Source: Simiduia agarivorans SA1 = DSM 21679
Lineage (GTDB): Bacteria; Pseudomonadota; Gammaproteobacteria; Pseudomonadales; Cellvibrionaceae
Direction: 5' to 3'
Assembly: GCF_000305785.2 (NCBI RefSeq)
Contig: NC_018868.3
Location: 1,598,001-1,662,000 of the forward strand
DNA length: 64,000 nucleotides
The translations under genes and the position numbers were made by a program. Positions 53,507 to 63,548 of this stretch are shown here, one piece after another (the first letter of the stretch is position 1; each line of letters begins with the position of its first letter). The notes beneath the pieces are model-generated. The model had not been told where the DNA came from. It ran no database searches and was given only the letters and a program-made list of their open reading frames with translations.

Positions 53507-53655
53507 GCTCATTTCCTTCATGTCAGGTGAATGCAGCAGCACTCAAGCTAGCGCTTCCCAGGGGGCCTCCCTGAGCGGGCGCCAATGTTAGCGAAGTCGC
53601 CAATCAGATACAACGGCTTTTTACTGCAATTTCAATAATTTGGAGGCCCGGGCGA

Positions 53656-54996
53656 TCAGGCGCCAACGGCTTCTTTCACCACGTCCGCCAGCTCACCCGC
53701 CAGGCGTTTTACCACCACGGCGTCATCGCCCTCCACCATCACACGGACCACCGGCTCTGTGCCGGAGGGACGCAACAGTACCCGCCCCTTGCCCGCCAGT
53801 GCTGCCTCCACTTCGGCCACGGCGGACAGGATGCGCGGATTATCGTCGAGCGCGGCCTTATCTTTTAAACGCACATTGATCATGGTTTGCGGGAATTTGC
53901 TCATGACGGACTTGAGCTCGTGCAGCCCTTTACCGGTAGACACCATGGCGAGCAGCACCTGCAAAGCCGCCACCACGCCATCGCCGGTGGTGGTCAGGTC
54001 ACCACAAATTATGTGGCCTGAGCTCTCACCGCCAAGATCCCAACCATTGTCGCGCATAGCCTCGATCACGTAACGGTCGCCGACTTTTGCACGCACCAGC
54101 TGCATGCCGAGGTCTTTCAGACCCAACTCAAAACCGAAATTGCTCATCAGCGTACCCACCACACCGGGGCAATCGCGCCCCTGTTCACGGCGGTGCGCAG
54201 CAATGATGAACAGCAGTTCGTCGCCATCGACCAGCTGACCACGATGATCCACGAACATGACACGGTCGCCGTCACCGTCAAAGGCAATACCCAGATCGGC
54301 TCCCAGCTCCATGACTTTTTCGCGTAGCACATCCGGCTTGGTAGAGCCGCAAGCCCGATTGATATTGGTGCCGTTGGGCTCATTGGCAATGGGCACTACT
54401 TTCGCACCCAATTCGCGGAACACGTCCGGGGCTACGTGATAGGTCGCACCATTGGCGCAATCCACTACAATCTTGAGACCCTGCAGGCTGAAACCCCAAG
54501 GCAAGGTGCCTTTACAGAATTCAATATAGCGGCCGGCGGCATCGCCGATGCGGCGGGCTTTGCCAAGCCGCTCGGAGGTGTACATGGGTTCATCCAGCAT
54601 GGCTTCGATTTTCTGCTCGACACTGTCGGGCAGCTTGGTGCCGGTACCGCTGAAAAACTTGATGCCGTTGTCGCCAAAGGCGTTGTGCGAAGCACTGATC
54701 ACAATCCCGGCCTGCGCCTGGAAGGTGCGGGTCAGGTAAGCGATGGCGGGCGTCGGCATAGGGCCTAACAACCCCACGTCCACGCCGGCATTGATCAACC
54801 CTGCCTGCAGGGCCGACTCAAACATATAGCCGCTGATGCGGGTGTCTTTACCAATCAGGATTTGCTTGGGTCCGTCAAAGCGCTCGCCCAGCACGTGGCC
54901 CGCCGCCCAACCCAGCTTGAGCATGAAATCGGGGGTAATGGGGAATTCCCCGACGGCACCACGGATGCCATCGGTGCCAAAATATTTACGGCTCAT
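53656..54996 (-). CDS. glmM: Phosphoglucosamine mutase
   Basis: 446 residues from the ATG of [24 protein letters not shown]. Phosphoserine site [21 protein letters not shown], metal-binding [11 protein letters not shown], sugar-binding [19 protein letters not shown] and phosphate-binding [15 protein letters not shown]. It converts glucosamine-6-P to glucosamine-1-P for UDP-GlcNAc and peptidoglycan/LPS synthesis. Start assigned by family; the longer frame overlaps the spacer to folP. Confidence 0.98.
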   Translation of the reverse strand: MSRKYFGTDGIRGAVGEFPITPDFMLKLGWAAGHVLGERFDGPKQILIGKDTRISGYMFESALQAGLINAGVDVGLLGPMPTPAIAYLTRTFQAQAGIVISASHNAFGDNGIKFFSGTGTKLPDSVEQKIEAMLDEPMYTSERLGKARRIGDAAGRYIEFCKGTLPWGFSLQGLKIVVDCANGATYHVAPDVFRELGAKVVPIANEPNGTNINRACGSTKPDVLREKVMELGADLGIAFDGDGDRVMFVDHRGQLVDGDELLFIIAAHRREQGRDCPGVVGTLMSNFGFELGLKDLGMQLVRAKVGDRYVIEAMRDNGWDLGGESSGHIICGDLTTTGDGVVAALQVLLAMVSTGKGLHELKSVMSKFPQTMINVRLKDKAALDDNPRILSAVAEVEAALAGKGRVLLRPSGTEPVVRVMVEGDDAVVVKRLAGELADVVKEAVGA

Positions 54997-55066
54997 ATGT
55001 GTTTCTCTCTTGCGTCCTTGCGCCATTGCAGTTGCGCGACATTTTAAACCAATTAGGGCGTACGCA

Positions 55067-55915
55067 CTAATGCTTAGCCTGGCCGCAGGCCCGCCAGACT
55101 TTGACGGTATCCATGGTTTCAGCCACATCGTGCACGCGCAAGATACTGGCGCCCGCCTGCAATGCCAACATCGCGAACGCCAGGCCGCCCGCCAGGCGTT
55201 GCCCCACGTCGCGGTTGCACAACTGCCCTATCATGGTCTTGCGCGATACGCCGACCAGCACCGGCGCCCGCGTGGCAAACGCCGGCAGCGCTCTGAACAG
55301 CGCAAGATTGTGCTCCAGCGTTTTGCCAAAGCCAAAGCCCGGATCAAACAGCACATTGCCGGCCCCGATCCCCGCCTCCACACACGCCTGATGACGCCGG
55401 GAGAGAAAATCCTGCACCTCCGCTACTGCATCATGGTATTGAGGTGCGCGCTGCATGGTATCCGGCTGACCCTGCATGTGCATCAGGCACACGGGCAACC
55501 CGGTCCCGGCGGCGGCCGCCAGTGCGCCCGGGCGGCCGAGCGCCCGCACGTCGTTAATCAAACCGGCGCCCAGACCGGCCGCAGCGCTCATCACTTCCGG
55601 CGTACTGGTGTCCACGGATACCACCACATCAAATCGCCCGGCCAGAGCCTCAACCACCGGCAGCACCCGGTCCAACTCCTGCTGCACGGAAACGGGGGCA
55701 GCACCCGGACGGGTAGACTCACCGCCCACATCCAGAAAACTCGCGCCTTCATCTACCATTGTTGCCGCCCGATGCAATACGGCATCCAGGTTAACGCCGC
55801 CAGCAAACAGCTGGCCGCCGTCGCTGAAGGAGTCCGGCGTTATGTTGAGAATTCCCATGACGTGCGGTTGATTCAGGTCGAGCCTGCGGCCACCAAAATC
55901 CATTGTCTTTGTCAT
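55067..55915 (-). CDS. folP: Dihydropteroate synthase
   Basis: 282 residues. [49 protein letters not shown], the PABA/sulfonamide site region [44 protein letters not shown] and [11 protein letters not shown]. It joins pABA to the pterin product of FolK, whose gene is 16 kb away. Preceded by a terminator after ftsH, so it may need its own promoter or read-through. Confidence 0.97.
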   Translation of the reverse strand: MTKTMDFGGRRLDLNQPHVMGILNITPDSFSDGGQLFAGGVNLDAVLHRAATMVDEGASFLDVGGESTRPGAAPVSVQQELDRVLPVVEALAGRFDVVVSVDTSTPEVMSAAAGLGAGLINDVRALGRPGALAAAAGTGLPVCLMHMQGQPDTMQRAPQYHDAVAEVQDFLSRRHQACVEAGIGAGNVLFDPGFGFGKTLEHNLALFRALPAFATRAPVLVGVSRKTMIGQLCNRDVGQRLAGGLAFAMLALQAGASILRVHDVAETMDTVKVWRACGQAKH

Positions 55916-55938
55916 CTGCTTTACCAGCCACCGAAAAT

Positions 55939-55966
55939 GAAAAAGGCCGGGAGTCCCGGCCTTGTA
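55939..55966 (-). terminator. Hairpin terminator between ftsH and folP
   Basis: A GC stem AAGGCCGGG/CCCGGCCTT (55943-55963) with a TTTTTC tract on the minus strand. It would reduce ftsH read-through into folP. Confidence 0.75.
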
Positions 55967-55992
55967 GGATGACGCAATCAGCGCGCCTTAAC

Positions 55993-57921
55993 TCAGAGAT
56001 CTTTTGCCGGCCCGCCAATGGGTGACTCACCCTTGTCTTCAGGCTTGGCTTTCGGGTCGGACTCGCCGCCACCGGAGCCGCCACGCAGGTGCGAATTAAA
56101 ATCGCGATCATCCCAGTCGCGCGGCGGACGTACCTTACGGCGCGCCATCAGATCATCCACCTGTTCCGCATCGATAGTTTCATATTCCATCAAGGCATCT
56201 TTCATGGCTTCCAGAATATCCCGGTTCTCTTCCAGGATTTTCTGGGCGCGGGCGTAGGTAGTATCGATAATCCGGCGCACTTCTTCGTCGATCAAACGGG
56301 AGGTGCCATCGGAATGGGCCGAGTGGTACATGCCCGGATATGCGCCTTCCTCCTCGCCGTAATTCAACGGACCCAGCTTTTCAGACAAGCCCCAACGGGT
56401 CACCATGTTACGTGCCAACTGGGTTGCGCGCTCGATATCGTTGGAGGCACCCGTGGTGACGCCCTCAAAGCCCAGCGTCATTTCTTCGGCAATACGGCCG
56501 CCGAACAAGGTACACAGCTGGGATTCCAGCGCGCGCTTGGAGTAGCTGTACTTGTCATCTTCCGGCAGGAACTGGGTGACACCCAATGCACGCCCCCGCG
56601 GAATGATGGTCACCTTGTGCACCGGATCATGCTCCGGCACCAATCGCCCGACAATGGCGTGACCTGCTTCGTGATAGGCGGTGTTTTCCTTTTCTTTCTC
56701 GCTCATGACCATGGTCTTGCGCTCGGCACCCATCATGATCTTGTCGCGGGCCTTTTCGAATTCTTCCATGGTCACCAGGCGCTTGTTGGCGCGCGCCGCG
56801 AACAGCGCCGCTTCGTTCACCAGATTGGCGAGGTCGGCACCGGAAAAACCTGGCGTACCGCGGGCAATAATAGATGCTTCGACTTTCTCATCCAACGGCA
56901 CCTTGCGCATATGAACTTTCAGGATCTGCTCGCGCCCGCGAATATCGGGCAGCCCGACAAACACCTGGCGATCGAATCGGCCGGGGCGCAACAGTGCCTT
57001 GTCGAGCACGTCGGGACGGTTAGTGGCGGCAATCACGATAATGCCTTCATTGCCTTCGAAACCGTCCATTTCCACCAGCAGCTGGTTCAGGGTTTGCTCG
57101 CGCTCGTCGTGACCGCCACCGTGGCCGCCGCCCCGGTGCCGACCGACAGCGTCAATTTCATCGATAAAGATGATGCACGGCGCTTGTTTCTTGGCCTGAT
57201 CAAACATGTCGCGCACGCGGCTTGCGCCCACGCCCACAAACATCTCCACAAAGTCGGAGCCGGAAATGGAGAAAAACGGCACCTTGGCTTCACCAGCAAT
57301 GGCTTTGGCCAACAGGGTTTTACCGGTACCGGGCGGGCCGGACATCAACACCCCGCGCGGGATCATGCCACCCAGGCGCTGAAAGCGGCTGGGATCGCGC
57401 AGGAACTCCACCAGTTCCTGCACTTCTTCCTTGGCTTCGTCTACGCCGGCAACATCGGCGAAAGTGGTCTTGATCTGGTCTTCACCCAGCAGCCGCGCCT
57501 TGGACTTGCCAAAACTCATAGGGCCACCCCGACCACCTGAGCCGCCCTGCATCTGGCGCATAAAGAACATGAACACGGCAATGATCAGCAGAATCGGGAA
57601 GCTGGCAAAGAACAGCTGCTGCCAGAAACCGGCCTGCTCGGGCTTTTCAACCGACACCTTGACCCGGTGATTAAGCAGGTCCTTCATCAGGCCACCGTCG
57701 TCAATAAAGGGCGGTCTGACGGTGAGGAAGCGGGTGCCATCCTGACGCAAACCGTCGATACTCTGCCCACTGATATTCACTTCCCGCACCTGGTCGCTCT
57801 GTACTGCCATTACAAAGTCGGAATAGGGCAGCTCTTCTTTGGCGCTCGTGCCGCTGAAGTTCTGGAAAACCGACAGCAGTACCACGGCAATAATCAGCCA
57901 CAGAACCAGGTTTTTTGCCAT
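55993..57921 (-). CDS. ftsH: ATP-dependent zinc metalloprotease FtsH
   Basis: 642 residues from the ATG of [22 protein letters not shown]; a TTG three codons upstream is also in-frame. Two membrane helices (about 4-22 and 100-120), AAA+ Walker [20 protein letters not shown], Walker [15 protein letters not shown] region [19 protein letters not shown], and the zinc motif [14 protein letters not shown]. It degrades membrane and short-lived cytoplasmic proteins such as LpxC and sigma-32. rlmE/ftsJ, usually upstream, is missing here. Confidence 0.98.
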   Translation of the reverse strand: MAKNLVLWLIIAVVLLSVFQNFSGTSAKEELPYSDFVMAVQSDQVREVNISGQSIDGLRQDGTRFLTVRPPFIDDGGLMKDLLNHRVKVSVEKPEQAGFWQQLFFASFPILLIIAVFMFFMRQMQGGSGGRGGPMSFGKSKARLLGEDQIKTTFADVAGVDEAKEEVQELVEFLRDPSRFQRLGGMIPRGVLMSGPPGTGKTLLAKAIAGEAKVPFFSISGSDFVEMFVGVGASRVRDMFDQAKKQAPCIIFIDEIDAVGRHRGGGHGGGHDEREQTLNQLLVEMDGFEGNEGIIVIAATNRPDVLDKALLRPGRFDRQVFVGLPDIRGREQILKVHMRKVPLDEKVEASIIARGTPGFSGADLANLVNEAALFAARANKRLVTMEEFEKARDKIMMGAERKTMVMSEKEKENTAYHEAGHAIVGRLVPEHDPVHKVTIIPRGRALGVTQFLPEDDKYSYSKRALESQLCTLFGGRIAEEMTLGFEGVTTGASNDIERATQLARNMVTRWGLSEKLGPLNYGEEEGAYPGMYHSAHSDGTSRLIDEEVRRIIDTTYARAQKILEENRDILEAMKDALMEYETIDAEQVDDLMARRKVRPPRDWDDRDFNSHLRGGSGGGESDPKAKPEDKGESPIGGPAKDL

Positions 57922-58207
57922 ATCATTCAAAAGGTTACCCTCACATCTTAAAGTCAGCCATTAAGAGCTGGCAGACACTTATACCCAAGTATAGTGCCAG
58001 CATGACAAAGATACGCCCCGGCTGTAAATGGCGATGAGTGTCAAATGGGTTAAATTTGCAGATTCTCACGACTACCTGCCTTCTCTTTATGGGGGCGCGG
58101 CAGGTGATTACAAGCAGACACAATAAACGCCCCCGCCCCTCGCCCCTCCGGCGCATTGGGGGTACAATGCGCCGCCTCAAGTATCCGTACCAATTCCAGG
58201 TGTATTT

Positions 58208-58516
58208 ATGGCTATCAGCCCCGAGCGCAAAAAACTTTTCCGACAGATCGGGCACAACCTCAAACCCGTGCTGATCGTGGCCGAAAACGGCCTGAGTGAA
58301 GGCGTCATGGCCGAACTGGACCGCGCCCTGGAAGATCACGAGCTGATCAAGGTGAAATTCGCCATTGCCGATCGCGACGCGCGCAAGCTGGCAGTTGAAA
58401 CTTTGTGCAAACAAGCCGGGGCGGAACTGGTTCAGGAAATCGGCAAAATTGCCTTGGTGTTCAAACCTGCACGCGAACCCAATCCTCGTCTGTCGAATCT
58501 GCTGCGCCAATTCTGA
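58208..58516 (+). CDS. yhbY: YhbY-family RNA-binding protein (CRM domain)
   Basis: 102 residues forming one CRM domain: RKKLFRQIGHNLKPVLIVAENGLSEGVMAELDRALEDHELIKVKF (with the loop close to GxxG), LCKQAGAELVQEIGKIALVFKP. E. coli YhbY associates with pre-50S particles. Divergent from ftsH (286 bases between), as is usual except for the missing rlmE. Confidence 0.95.
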   Translation: MAISPERKKLFRQIGHNLKPVLIVAENGLSEGVMAELDRALEDHELIKVKFAIADRDARKLAVETLCKQAGAELVQEIGKIALVFKPAREPNPRLSNLLRQF

Positions 58517-58710
58517 TTTGCCTGTGCCACCCCTGAGCCGGTTTTTTTGACCCATAAAAACCGGCAATGCCATAACAGATTGACATTATTCCTTCATTTG
58601 CATCACCTATACTGTTTATAACGACGCGACTTTTTTCGCTTGGCAAAGTCAGAAGGCGGGAGTATGGTTGAGTCGTCAACGGGTTCCTGAAAGTGCTGCT
58701 GGTGCGGTGC

Positions 58711-58764
58711 TCCGGTAGCGCACAGGCAGGCCGAAAGGCTGTCGCAATGTGTGGTCACCGGAGG
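58711..58764 (+). promoter_or_regulatory. Structured leader that overlaps the ribosome-binding site
   Basis: Nested stems upstream of the YbaK-like gene: outer TCCGGT/ACCGGA (58711-58716, 58757-58762), middle CACA/TGTG, inner GGCC-GAAA-GGCT. The outer stem covers the first bases of GGAGG (58760-58764), the Shine-Dalgarno of the gene. Could regulate translation; no known riboswitch class recognised. Confidence 0.35.
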
Positions 58765-58771
58765 TTTTTAT

Positions 58772-59332
58772 ATGGGCATAGCCAGTAATCTTGCGCATTT
58801 CCTGTCCGAGAATCATGTTCCGTTCGAAATCATTCAACACCAATACGCCGAAGGCAGCGTAAACACCGCCAACAGCGCTCACATTCCCACGCATCAACTT
58901 GCCAAGGCGGTCGTGTTTCGCGACGAAGACATGTATTACACCGTGGCAGTGCTACCCGCCAGCTATAAAGTCAAACGCCATACATTGAATCAGATTTTCG
59001 ACCGGCACCTGGAGCTGGCCGGCGAAGATGAACTGGAGGCGTTATTCGAAGACTGCGCCCCCGGCGCCATTCCCGTATGCGGCCAAGCCTATGGTCTGCG
59101 GGTGATCTGGGATGATGCGCTCAGCGAACTGGATACGGTGTACATGGAAGCCGGCGATCACTTACACCTGCTGAAGGTCAAACGCGATGATTTTCTGAGC
59201 ATGATGGCCGACCACATGCACGAACGCTTTTCGTGTGAACGTCAACGCGCTAAAACCGCGCGATTACTGCAGTACATCCGCTCAGCCGGCTACGACTGGA
59301 ATGACCCGGAGCCGGTGTACGCCAGAAACTAA
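58772..59332 (+). CDS. YbaK/prolyl-tRNA deacylase-domain protein
   Basis: 186 residues from the ATG after GGAGG. N-terminal deacylase-like domain with FEIIQHQYAEGSVNTANSAHIPTHQLAKAVVFRDEDMYYTVAVLPASYKVKRHTLNQIF, where LAKAVVFRD matches the conserved Lys of the YbaK/ProX family (substrate-binding), then CAPGAIPVCGQAYGLRVIWDD. A C-terminal helical tail of about 40 residues is extra. Probably hydrolyses misacylated tRNA or a related aminoacyl compound; specificity unknown. Confidence 0.85.
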   Translation: MGIASNLAHFLSENHVPFEIIQHQYAEGSVNTANSAHIPTHQLAKAVVFRDEDMYYTVAVLPASYKVKRHTLNQIFDRHLELAGEDELEALFEDCAPGAIPVCGQAYGLRVIWDDALSELDTVYMEAGDHLHLLKVKRDDFLSMMADHMHERFSCERQRAKTARLLQYIRSAGYDWNDPEPVYARN

Positions 59333-59736
59333 AAGTCTACCTTGCCTCGCGCGCGCTTGATCTGGCCGCGCTCGGTTTTTGCCTTCAGTCGCCGCTCCTT
59401 GGCCGCCCTTGAGGGCTTTGTGGCCCGGCGTTTTTTCTGGACCTGACTGGCGTCCTGAATCAGCAACAACAATCTCGCCAATGCCGCTTCTTTGTTTTTC
59501 AACTGTGTGCGGTATTCCTGTGCACGGATCACCAGCACACCATCATTGGTGAGTCTGGTATCGCCGCTGTTTAATAACCTCTGGCGGCAGTGTTCCGAAA
59601 TCAACGGCGAGTTTTTCACGTCAAAGCGCATCTGCACCGCGGTGGCGACTTTGTTGACGTTCTGCCCGCCCGCGCCTTGCGACAAAGTAAAACTGATGTC
59701 GACTTCGGCCAATAATTTTTCTGCCAGACTGCGCAC
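59329..59736 (-). CDS. arfB: Alternative ribosome-rescue factor ArfB (YaeJ)
   Basis: 135 residues from a GTG (59736). The catalytic GGQ is in SQGAGGQNVNKVATAVQMRFDV. The basic C-terminal tail (KKRRATKPSRAAKERRLKAKTERGQIKRARGK) is the extension that enters the mRNA channel of stalled ribosomes. It hydrolyses peptidyl-tRNA on non-stop complexes. Overlaps the convergent YbaK-like gene by four bases. Confidence 0.93.
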   Translation of the reverse strand: MRSLAEKLLAEVDISFTLSQGAGGQNVNKVATAVQMRFDVKNSPLISEHCRQRLLNSGDTRLTNDGVLVIRAQEYRTQLKNKEAALARLLLLIQDASQVQKKRRATKPSRAAKERRLKAKTERGQIKRARGKVDF

Positions 59737-59760
59737 GATTCAAAATCCACTGAAAAAGAA

Positions 59761-59778
59761 AAGGGCCTTTCGGCCCTT
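59761..59778 (-). terminator. Terminator of dcd
   Basis: Stem AAGGGCC/GGCCCTT with loop TTTC (plus-strand reading), followed on the minus strand by TTTCTTTTTC. Confidence 0.85.
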
Positions 59779-59784
59779 GATCGA

Positions 59785-60354
59785 TCAGGTTTTCGGCAGG
59801 GTTACACCCGTCTGCCCCTGATACTTTCCGCCCCGGTCCTTATAAGACACATCGCAGGTTTCATCCGACTCAAAAAACAGCATCTGCGCCACGCCCTCGT
59901 TGGCATAAATTTTAGCGGGCAGCGGCGTAGTATTGGAAAACTCCAGTGTTACATGACCTTCCCACTCCGGCTCCAGCGGCGTCACATTCACGATGATACC
60001 GCAGCGCGCGTAGGTAGACTTACCGAGACACACAGTCAGTACATTGCGGGGGATGCGGAAGTACTCCACCGTGCGCGCCAGCGCAAACGAGTTAGGCGGA
60101 ATGATGCACACATCGCTCTGGATATCCACAAAGCTGTTTTCATCGAAATTTTTGGGATCAACAATGGTGGAATGCACATTGGTAAAGATCTTGAACTCGT
60201 TGGCGCAGCGGACATCGTAGCCATAGGACGAGGTGCCGTAGGACACAATGCGGTGACCATCGGGGGCATAGCGAACCTGTTCTGGCTCGAAGGGCTCAAT
60301 CATGCCGTGGCTGTCCACCATACGGCGCATCCACTTGTCGGACTTGATACTCAT
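59785..60354 (-). CDS. dcd: dCTP deaminase
   Basis: 189 codons with stop, from the ATG of [13 protein letters not shown]; an upstream frame of 42 codons is rejected. Conserved [90 protein letters not shown]. The catalytic Glu is in [11 protein letters not shown]. It makes dUTP from dCTP for thymidylate synthesis. Between arfB and the divergent VIT transporter. Confidence 0.97.
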   Translation of the reverse strand: MSIKSDKWMRRMVDSHGMIEPFEPEQVRYAPDGHRIVSYGTSSYGYDVRCANEFKIFTNVHSTIVDPKNFDENSFVDIQSDVCIIPPNSFALARTVEYFRIPRNVLTVCLGKSTYARCGIIVNVTPLEPEWEGHVTLEFSNTTPLPAKIYANEGVAQMLFFESDETCDVSYKDRGGKYQGQTGVTLPKT

Positions 60355-60494
60355 GGAACTTCTCTGATACCGGGCTAATTCGAAAACCGGCACATGATAG
60401 CGGGTTTGTGGCCGAATGGGGAGGATTACTGATCTGGTGTATGATGGTCTCCGACCCCCGAGCGGCCATTTCACTTCCATCAGACCTTTGACCG

Positions 60495-61190
60495 ATGCCC
60501 CACGCCGAACACCACTTTATCCACAGAGCCAATTGGCTCCGGGCTGCCGTACTGGGCGCAAATGACGGCATTATCAGCACTGCCAGCCTGCTGGTGGGAG
60601 TAGCCAACGCCGGCGTGAGCGACAACGCGCTGGTGGCAACAGGCATCGCCGCGACCCTGGCTGGCGCTTTATCCATGGCCGCCGGCGAATACGTTTCGGT
60701 GAGCTCGCAGGCAGATACAGAGAAGGCCGACCTGGCCCGCGAAAAGCAGGCACTGCGGGAAGACCGCGCGTCAGAGACCGAAGAGCTGGCCGATATTTAC
60801 CGGGCCAGAGGGCTGGACCACCAACTGGCCGACCAGGTCGCCGAGCAACTGATGGCGCACAACGCGCTGGAGGCCCACGCGCGCGATGAACTCGGCATCT
60901 CCCATGTGACCAATACCAACCCCCTGCAAGCCGCCTGGTCTTCCGCCGGCGCCTTCAGCCTGGGCAGCCTGCTTCCCCTGGCAACCGCTTACCTCGCCGC
61001 CGACAGCACCGCCTGGTGGATTGCCTCCGCCAGCCTACTGGCGCTGGTTTTGCTCGGTTTGATTTCGGCACGCGCAGGCGGTGCCAATTTATTCAGAGCG
61101 ACCGCAAGGGTGGTCTTGTGGGGTACGTTTGCCATGGCAGCAACAGGACTGGCAGGCTCATTGCTCGCAGCAGCAGGACTGCCCGTTTAA
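60495..61190 (+). CDS. VIT1/CCC1-family iron/manganese transporter
   Basis: 231 residues, five membrane helices. [67 protein letters not shown] (the metal-binding cytoplasmic loop with conserved E and M residues), and [15 protein letters not shown] are typical VIT motifs. In plants and yeast the family sequesters Fe2+/Mn2+; in bacteria it probably exports them. A PLD-like lipoprotein gene starts 18 bases downstream, so they may be cotranscribed. Confidence 0.92.
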   Translation: MPHAEHHFIHRANWLRAAVLGANDGIISTASLLVGVANAGVSDNALVATGIAATLAGALSMAAGEYVSVSSQADTEKADLAREKQALREDRASETEELADIYRARGLDHQLADQVAEQLMAHNALEAHARDELGISHVTNTNPLQAAWSSAGAFSLGSLLPLATAYLAADSTAWWIASASLLALVLLGLISARAGGANLFRATARVVLWGTFAMAATGLAGSLLAAAGLPV

Positions 61191-61208
61191 ACCGAAAAGG
61201 AGATTCAG

Positions 61209-63055
61209 ATGTGCCGACCGGCGCTGGCGTTACTTATTATTTCACTCTTGACCGGGTGTAGCAGTACGCCCGATCAGCCTTCCCCCCTGGACGCCTACAG
61301 TCACTGGGCGGAACCGGAACAAAACACCACTGAAGCACATGAAATCGCGCTGCTGTACGAAGCGCGACGCTGGGGTAACCCGGACAGCCTGGCGCAAGAT
61401 CCGGTGGATATCGCCAGCCAACTGGCCGCCCCTATCAACCACGCCTACATCAACGTCATCGGCACCGGCCAGAACGAAGCGCTCCGCTCACTCGCCACCA
61501 AACTCTGGATGATCGATAACGCCGAGCACACACTTGATCTCACCTATTACATCTTCAAATACGACCAGGCCGGAAAAGCCTTGCTGGGCGCGCTATGCCA
61601 CGCGGTAGAGCGCGGCGTGGATATCCGCATCATGGTCGACTCCCTGGGCTCCATGCACTTTACCCACCAGCCAATGCTGGCCTTGCAGACCTGCGCAGAA
61701 AATGCCGGCTATATCAAAGACCGGGAGGGCCGGTCGCTGCCCCAGAAAGCCCGGGTACAATTTGTGATTATCAATTCCCTGATGAGCAAACGCAGCTGGT
61801 CCAACCGGCGCTCTCACGACAAGCTGATCATCAAAGACGGACACTTCGCCGGTAAAGACATGGTCATGACCGGCGGCCGGAATATATCGCTGGACTACTA
61901 CGGCATAGATGCACAAGGCAATCCCGATCCCGACAGTTTCCGCGATCTGGAAATTGTTCTGCGCTCCCGCACCGATGCCCACAAGAGCGAGGAATTTACC
62001 ATCGGCGATATCAGCAGCTTCTATTACTCGCTGCTGTTTTTGCATGAAGGCAATCGCCCGCGCACCCCAATGCCAGATCCGGTCAGCTATAAACCCGGGC
62101 GCGCGCCCAGCTATGATCGCTATCAGCCGCTACGAACATCCCTGCGCGAGGCCTATGCGGCGATAAGGTCAATTCCGGCGTTGCAGCCACTGTATGCAGG
62201 GGTAAAGACCAGCTTGGAGCAGGATTACCTCGCGTCTAACGCGCGCCTGGCCCACGACCTGATCAACCTCACCAGCACGGACGTGGTTACCAGTGCCGAT
62301 GAAATCAAAGCCAGTAACGCCAACTCCATTGAAGGCATTCTGGATGAAGCACTGAAGCAAATAGAACAAGCCCGTGGCGACCCGGGAAAACTCTATGTGG
62401 TTTCACCTTACCTGTTTATTCCACGCTACAAAACAAACGTGGGGAGGTCACCCGCGATGGCGCCGCAGACACCCTGGCCGCATTGGAAAAATACCCTAAC
62501 ACCGAAATTCATATCATCACCAACTCCGTGCTCACCAGCGATAACTTTTTCACCCAAAGCGTTATCGACATGGATACAGCGCCACGCCTGTTACTTGACT
62601 CAACCAGTTATGCGGCATGGCTGGACGCCGAACACAATCCGGCGCTGACTGAATCCGCGCTCTGGCGAAAACTGATCGATCACCCCCGCATACACATCTA
62701 TCAAACCGGCACGCTGGACGCCGACCTGATTGGCGGCAATACCGTATTCGGTAAGCTGCACGCCAAGTTCCTGTTCACCGACCTGTTTGGTTTTGTTGGC
62801 ACGTCAAACTTCGACTACCGCTCGCGCTTGTACAATAGCGAAATGGGTTTCTACTTTGACAGCCCGGAGGTCATCAAAGCGCTGCAAAAGGAATTTGACT
62901 TCCTGAAATCGCAATCGTTGCGCTGGGGAACGCCGGAATGGCTGGAAATGCGCCAGAAGATCATCCAGGCAGGCGGAATGAAAGGCTACTCCACCAAACA
63001 ACAACGCCTGCTTTATAAAACCATGAAAGGGACCGGGCTGATCTGGTTATTTTAA
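61209..63055 (+). pseudogene. Phospholipase D-like/cardiolipin synthase-type lipoprotein, frameshifted
   Basis: It starts MCRPALALLIISLLTGCSSTPDQPS (lipobox LTGC, SD GGAG). The first HKD site is SHDKLIIKDGHFAGKDMVMTGGRN (HxKx4D). Frame 1 runs to LYVVSPYLFIPRYKTN near 62440 and then degenerates (stop 62648). The -1-base frame continues VTRDGAADTLAALEKYPNTEIHIITNSVLTSDN through the second HKD, KLHAKFLFTDLFGFVGTSNFDYRS, to 63055. Adding one G to the four-G run at 62441-62444 restores one ORF of about 615 residues. The domain pairing matches PLD-family cardiolipin synthase C-like proteins of the periplasm. Probably a sequencing error or a recent mutation. Confidence 0.85.
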
Positions 63056-63137
63056 GCGCGACCTTAGTGCCCTGTCTGGGTGGCTCACTGATAACCAGCG
63101 AACTTCCCAGACGGCACACCTGCGGGCAATTGCTGAA

Positions 63138-63521
63138 CTAAGGCCTTGATTGCTTATAGGGCACCGAGTAAGCCATTCCCCAGCAGGTCAGGTATTCATT
63201 GCACGCCGCGGTTGGCTCGGTGCCGCAACGTTCCACCACCAGACCATTGCCGCCCTTATCGAGCACTTGTAATTTCATCGCTTTTACCAGCGACTGTTTG
63301 CTGACGGGCGCATCGCCTGGCTTGGGCTGGCACTCGCTGGCTTCAATCAGTCCAAGCGCATCAGCGTTGTATTTGACGATATCTTCCTTGCTGTACTCTA
63401 CGACTGCAGTGCTCTTTACCGACCCTGTAACATACTCGCCAACGTTGGTCGAAAAGCTCATGCCATTACAGCCGGTGAGCACTAACCCACCTAAAAACAC
63501 AATACCGTGCATCCTGTTCAT
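63138..63521 (-). CDS. RcsF-like envelope lipoprotein
   Basis: 127 residues from the ATG of MNRMHGIVFLGGLVLTGC (AAGGA upstream). Lipobox LTGC. The C-terminal domain has four cysteines spaced as in RcsF: LIEASECQPKPG, VVERCGTEPTAACNEYLTCWG, with KAMKLQVLDKGGNGLVV between. RcsF is an outer-membrane stress sensor for the Rcs phosphorelay; no rcs genes are visible here, so a different role is possible. It is the downstream neighbour of blc on the same strand, 27 bases away. Confidence 0.7.
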   Translation of the reverse strand: MNRMHGIVFLGGLVLTGCNGMSFSTNVGEYVTGSVKSTAVVEYSKEDIVKYNADALGLIEASECQPKPGDAPVSKQSLVKAMKLQVLDKGGNGLVVERCGTEPTAACNEYLTCWGMAYSVPYKQSRP

Positions 63522-63548
63522 TGCTCTATTTCCTTGAAGAAACACTTT

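Noticed and set aside
54836..55972. 378-residue open frame on the plus strand
   Set aside because: Antisense to glmM and folP, with no family features.
56089..57540. 483-residue open frame on the plus strand
   Set aside because: It lies wholly antisense to ftsH, whose AAA+ and protease motifs are unmistakable. Long antisense frames are common in GC-rich genes, and its protein has no recognisable family and an abnormal composition.
57941..58573. 210-residue minus-strand frame in the place of rlmE
   Set aside because: I checked whether it could be RlmE/FtsJ. It lacks any SAM-binding or KDKE features and is mostly antisense to yhbY.
58579..58612. TTGACA...TATACT as a sigma-70 promoter upstream of the YbaK-like gene
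   Set aside because: The spacing between the two boxes is about 22 bases, too wide for a normal promoter.
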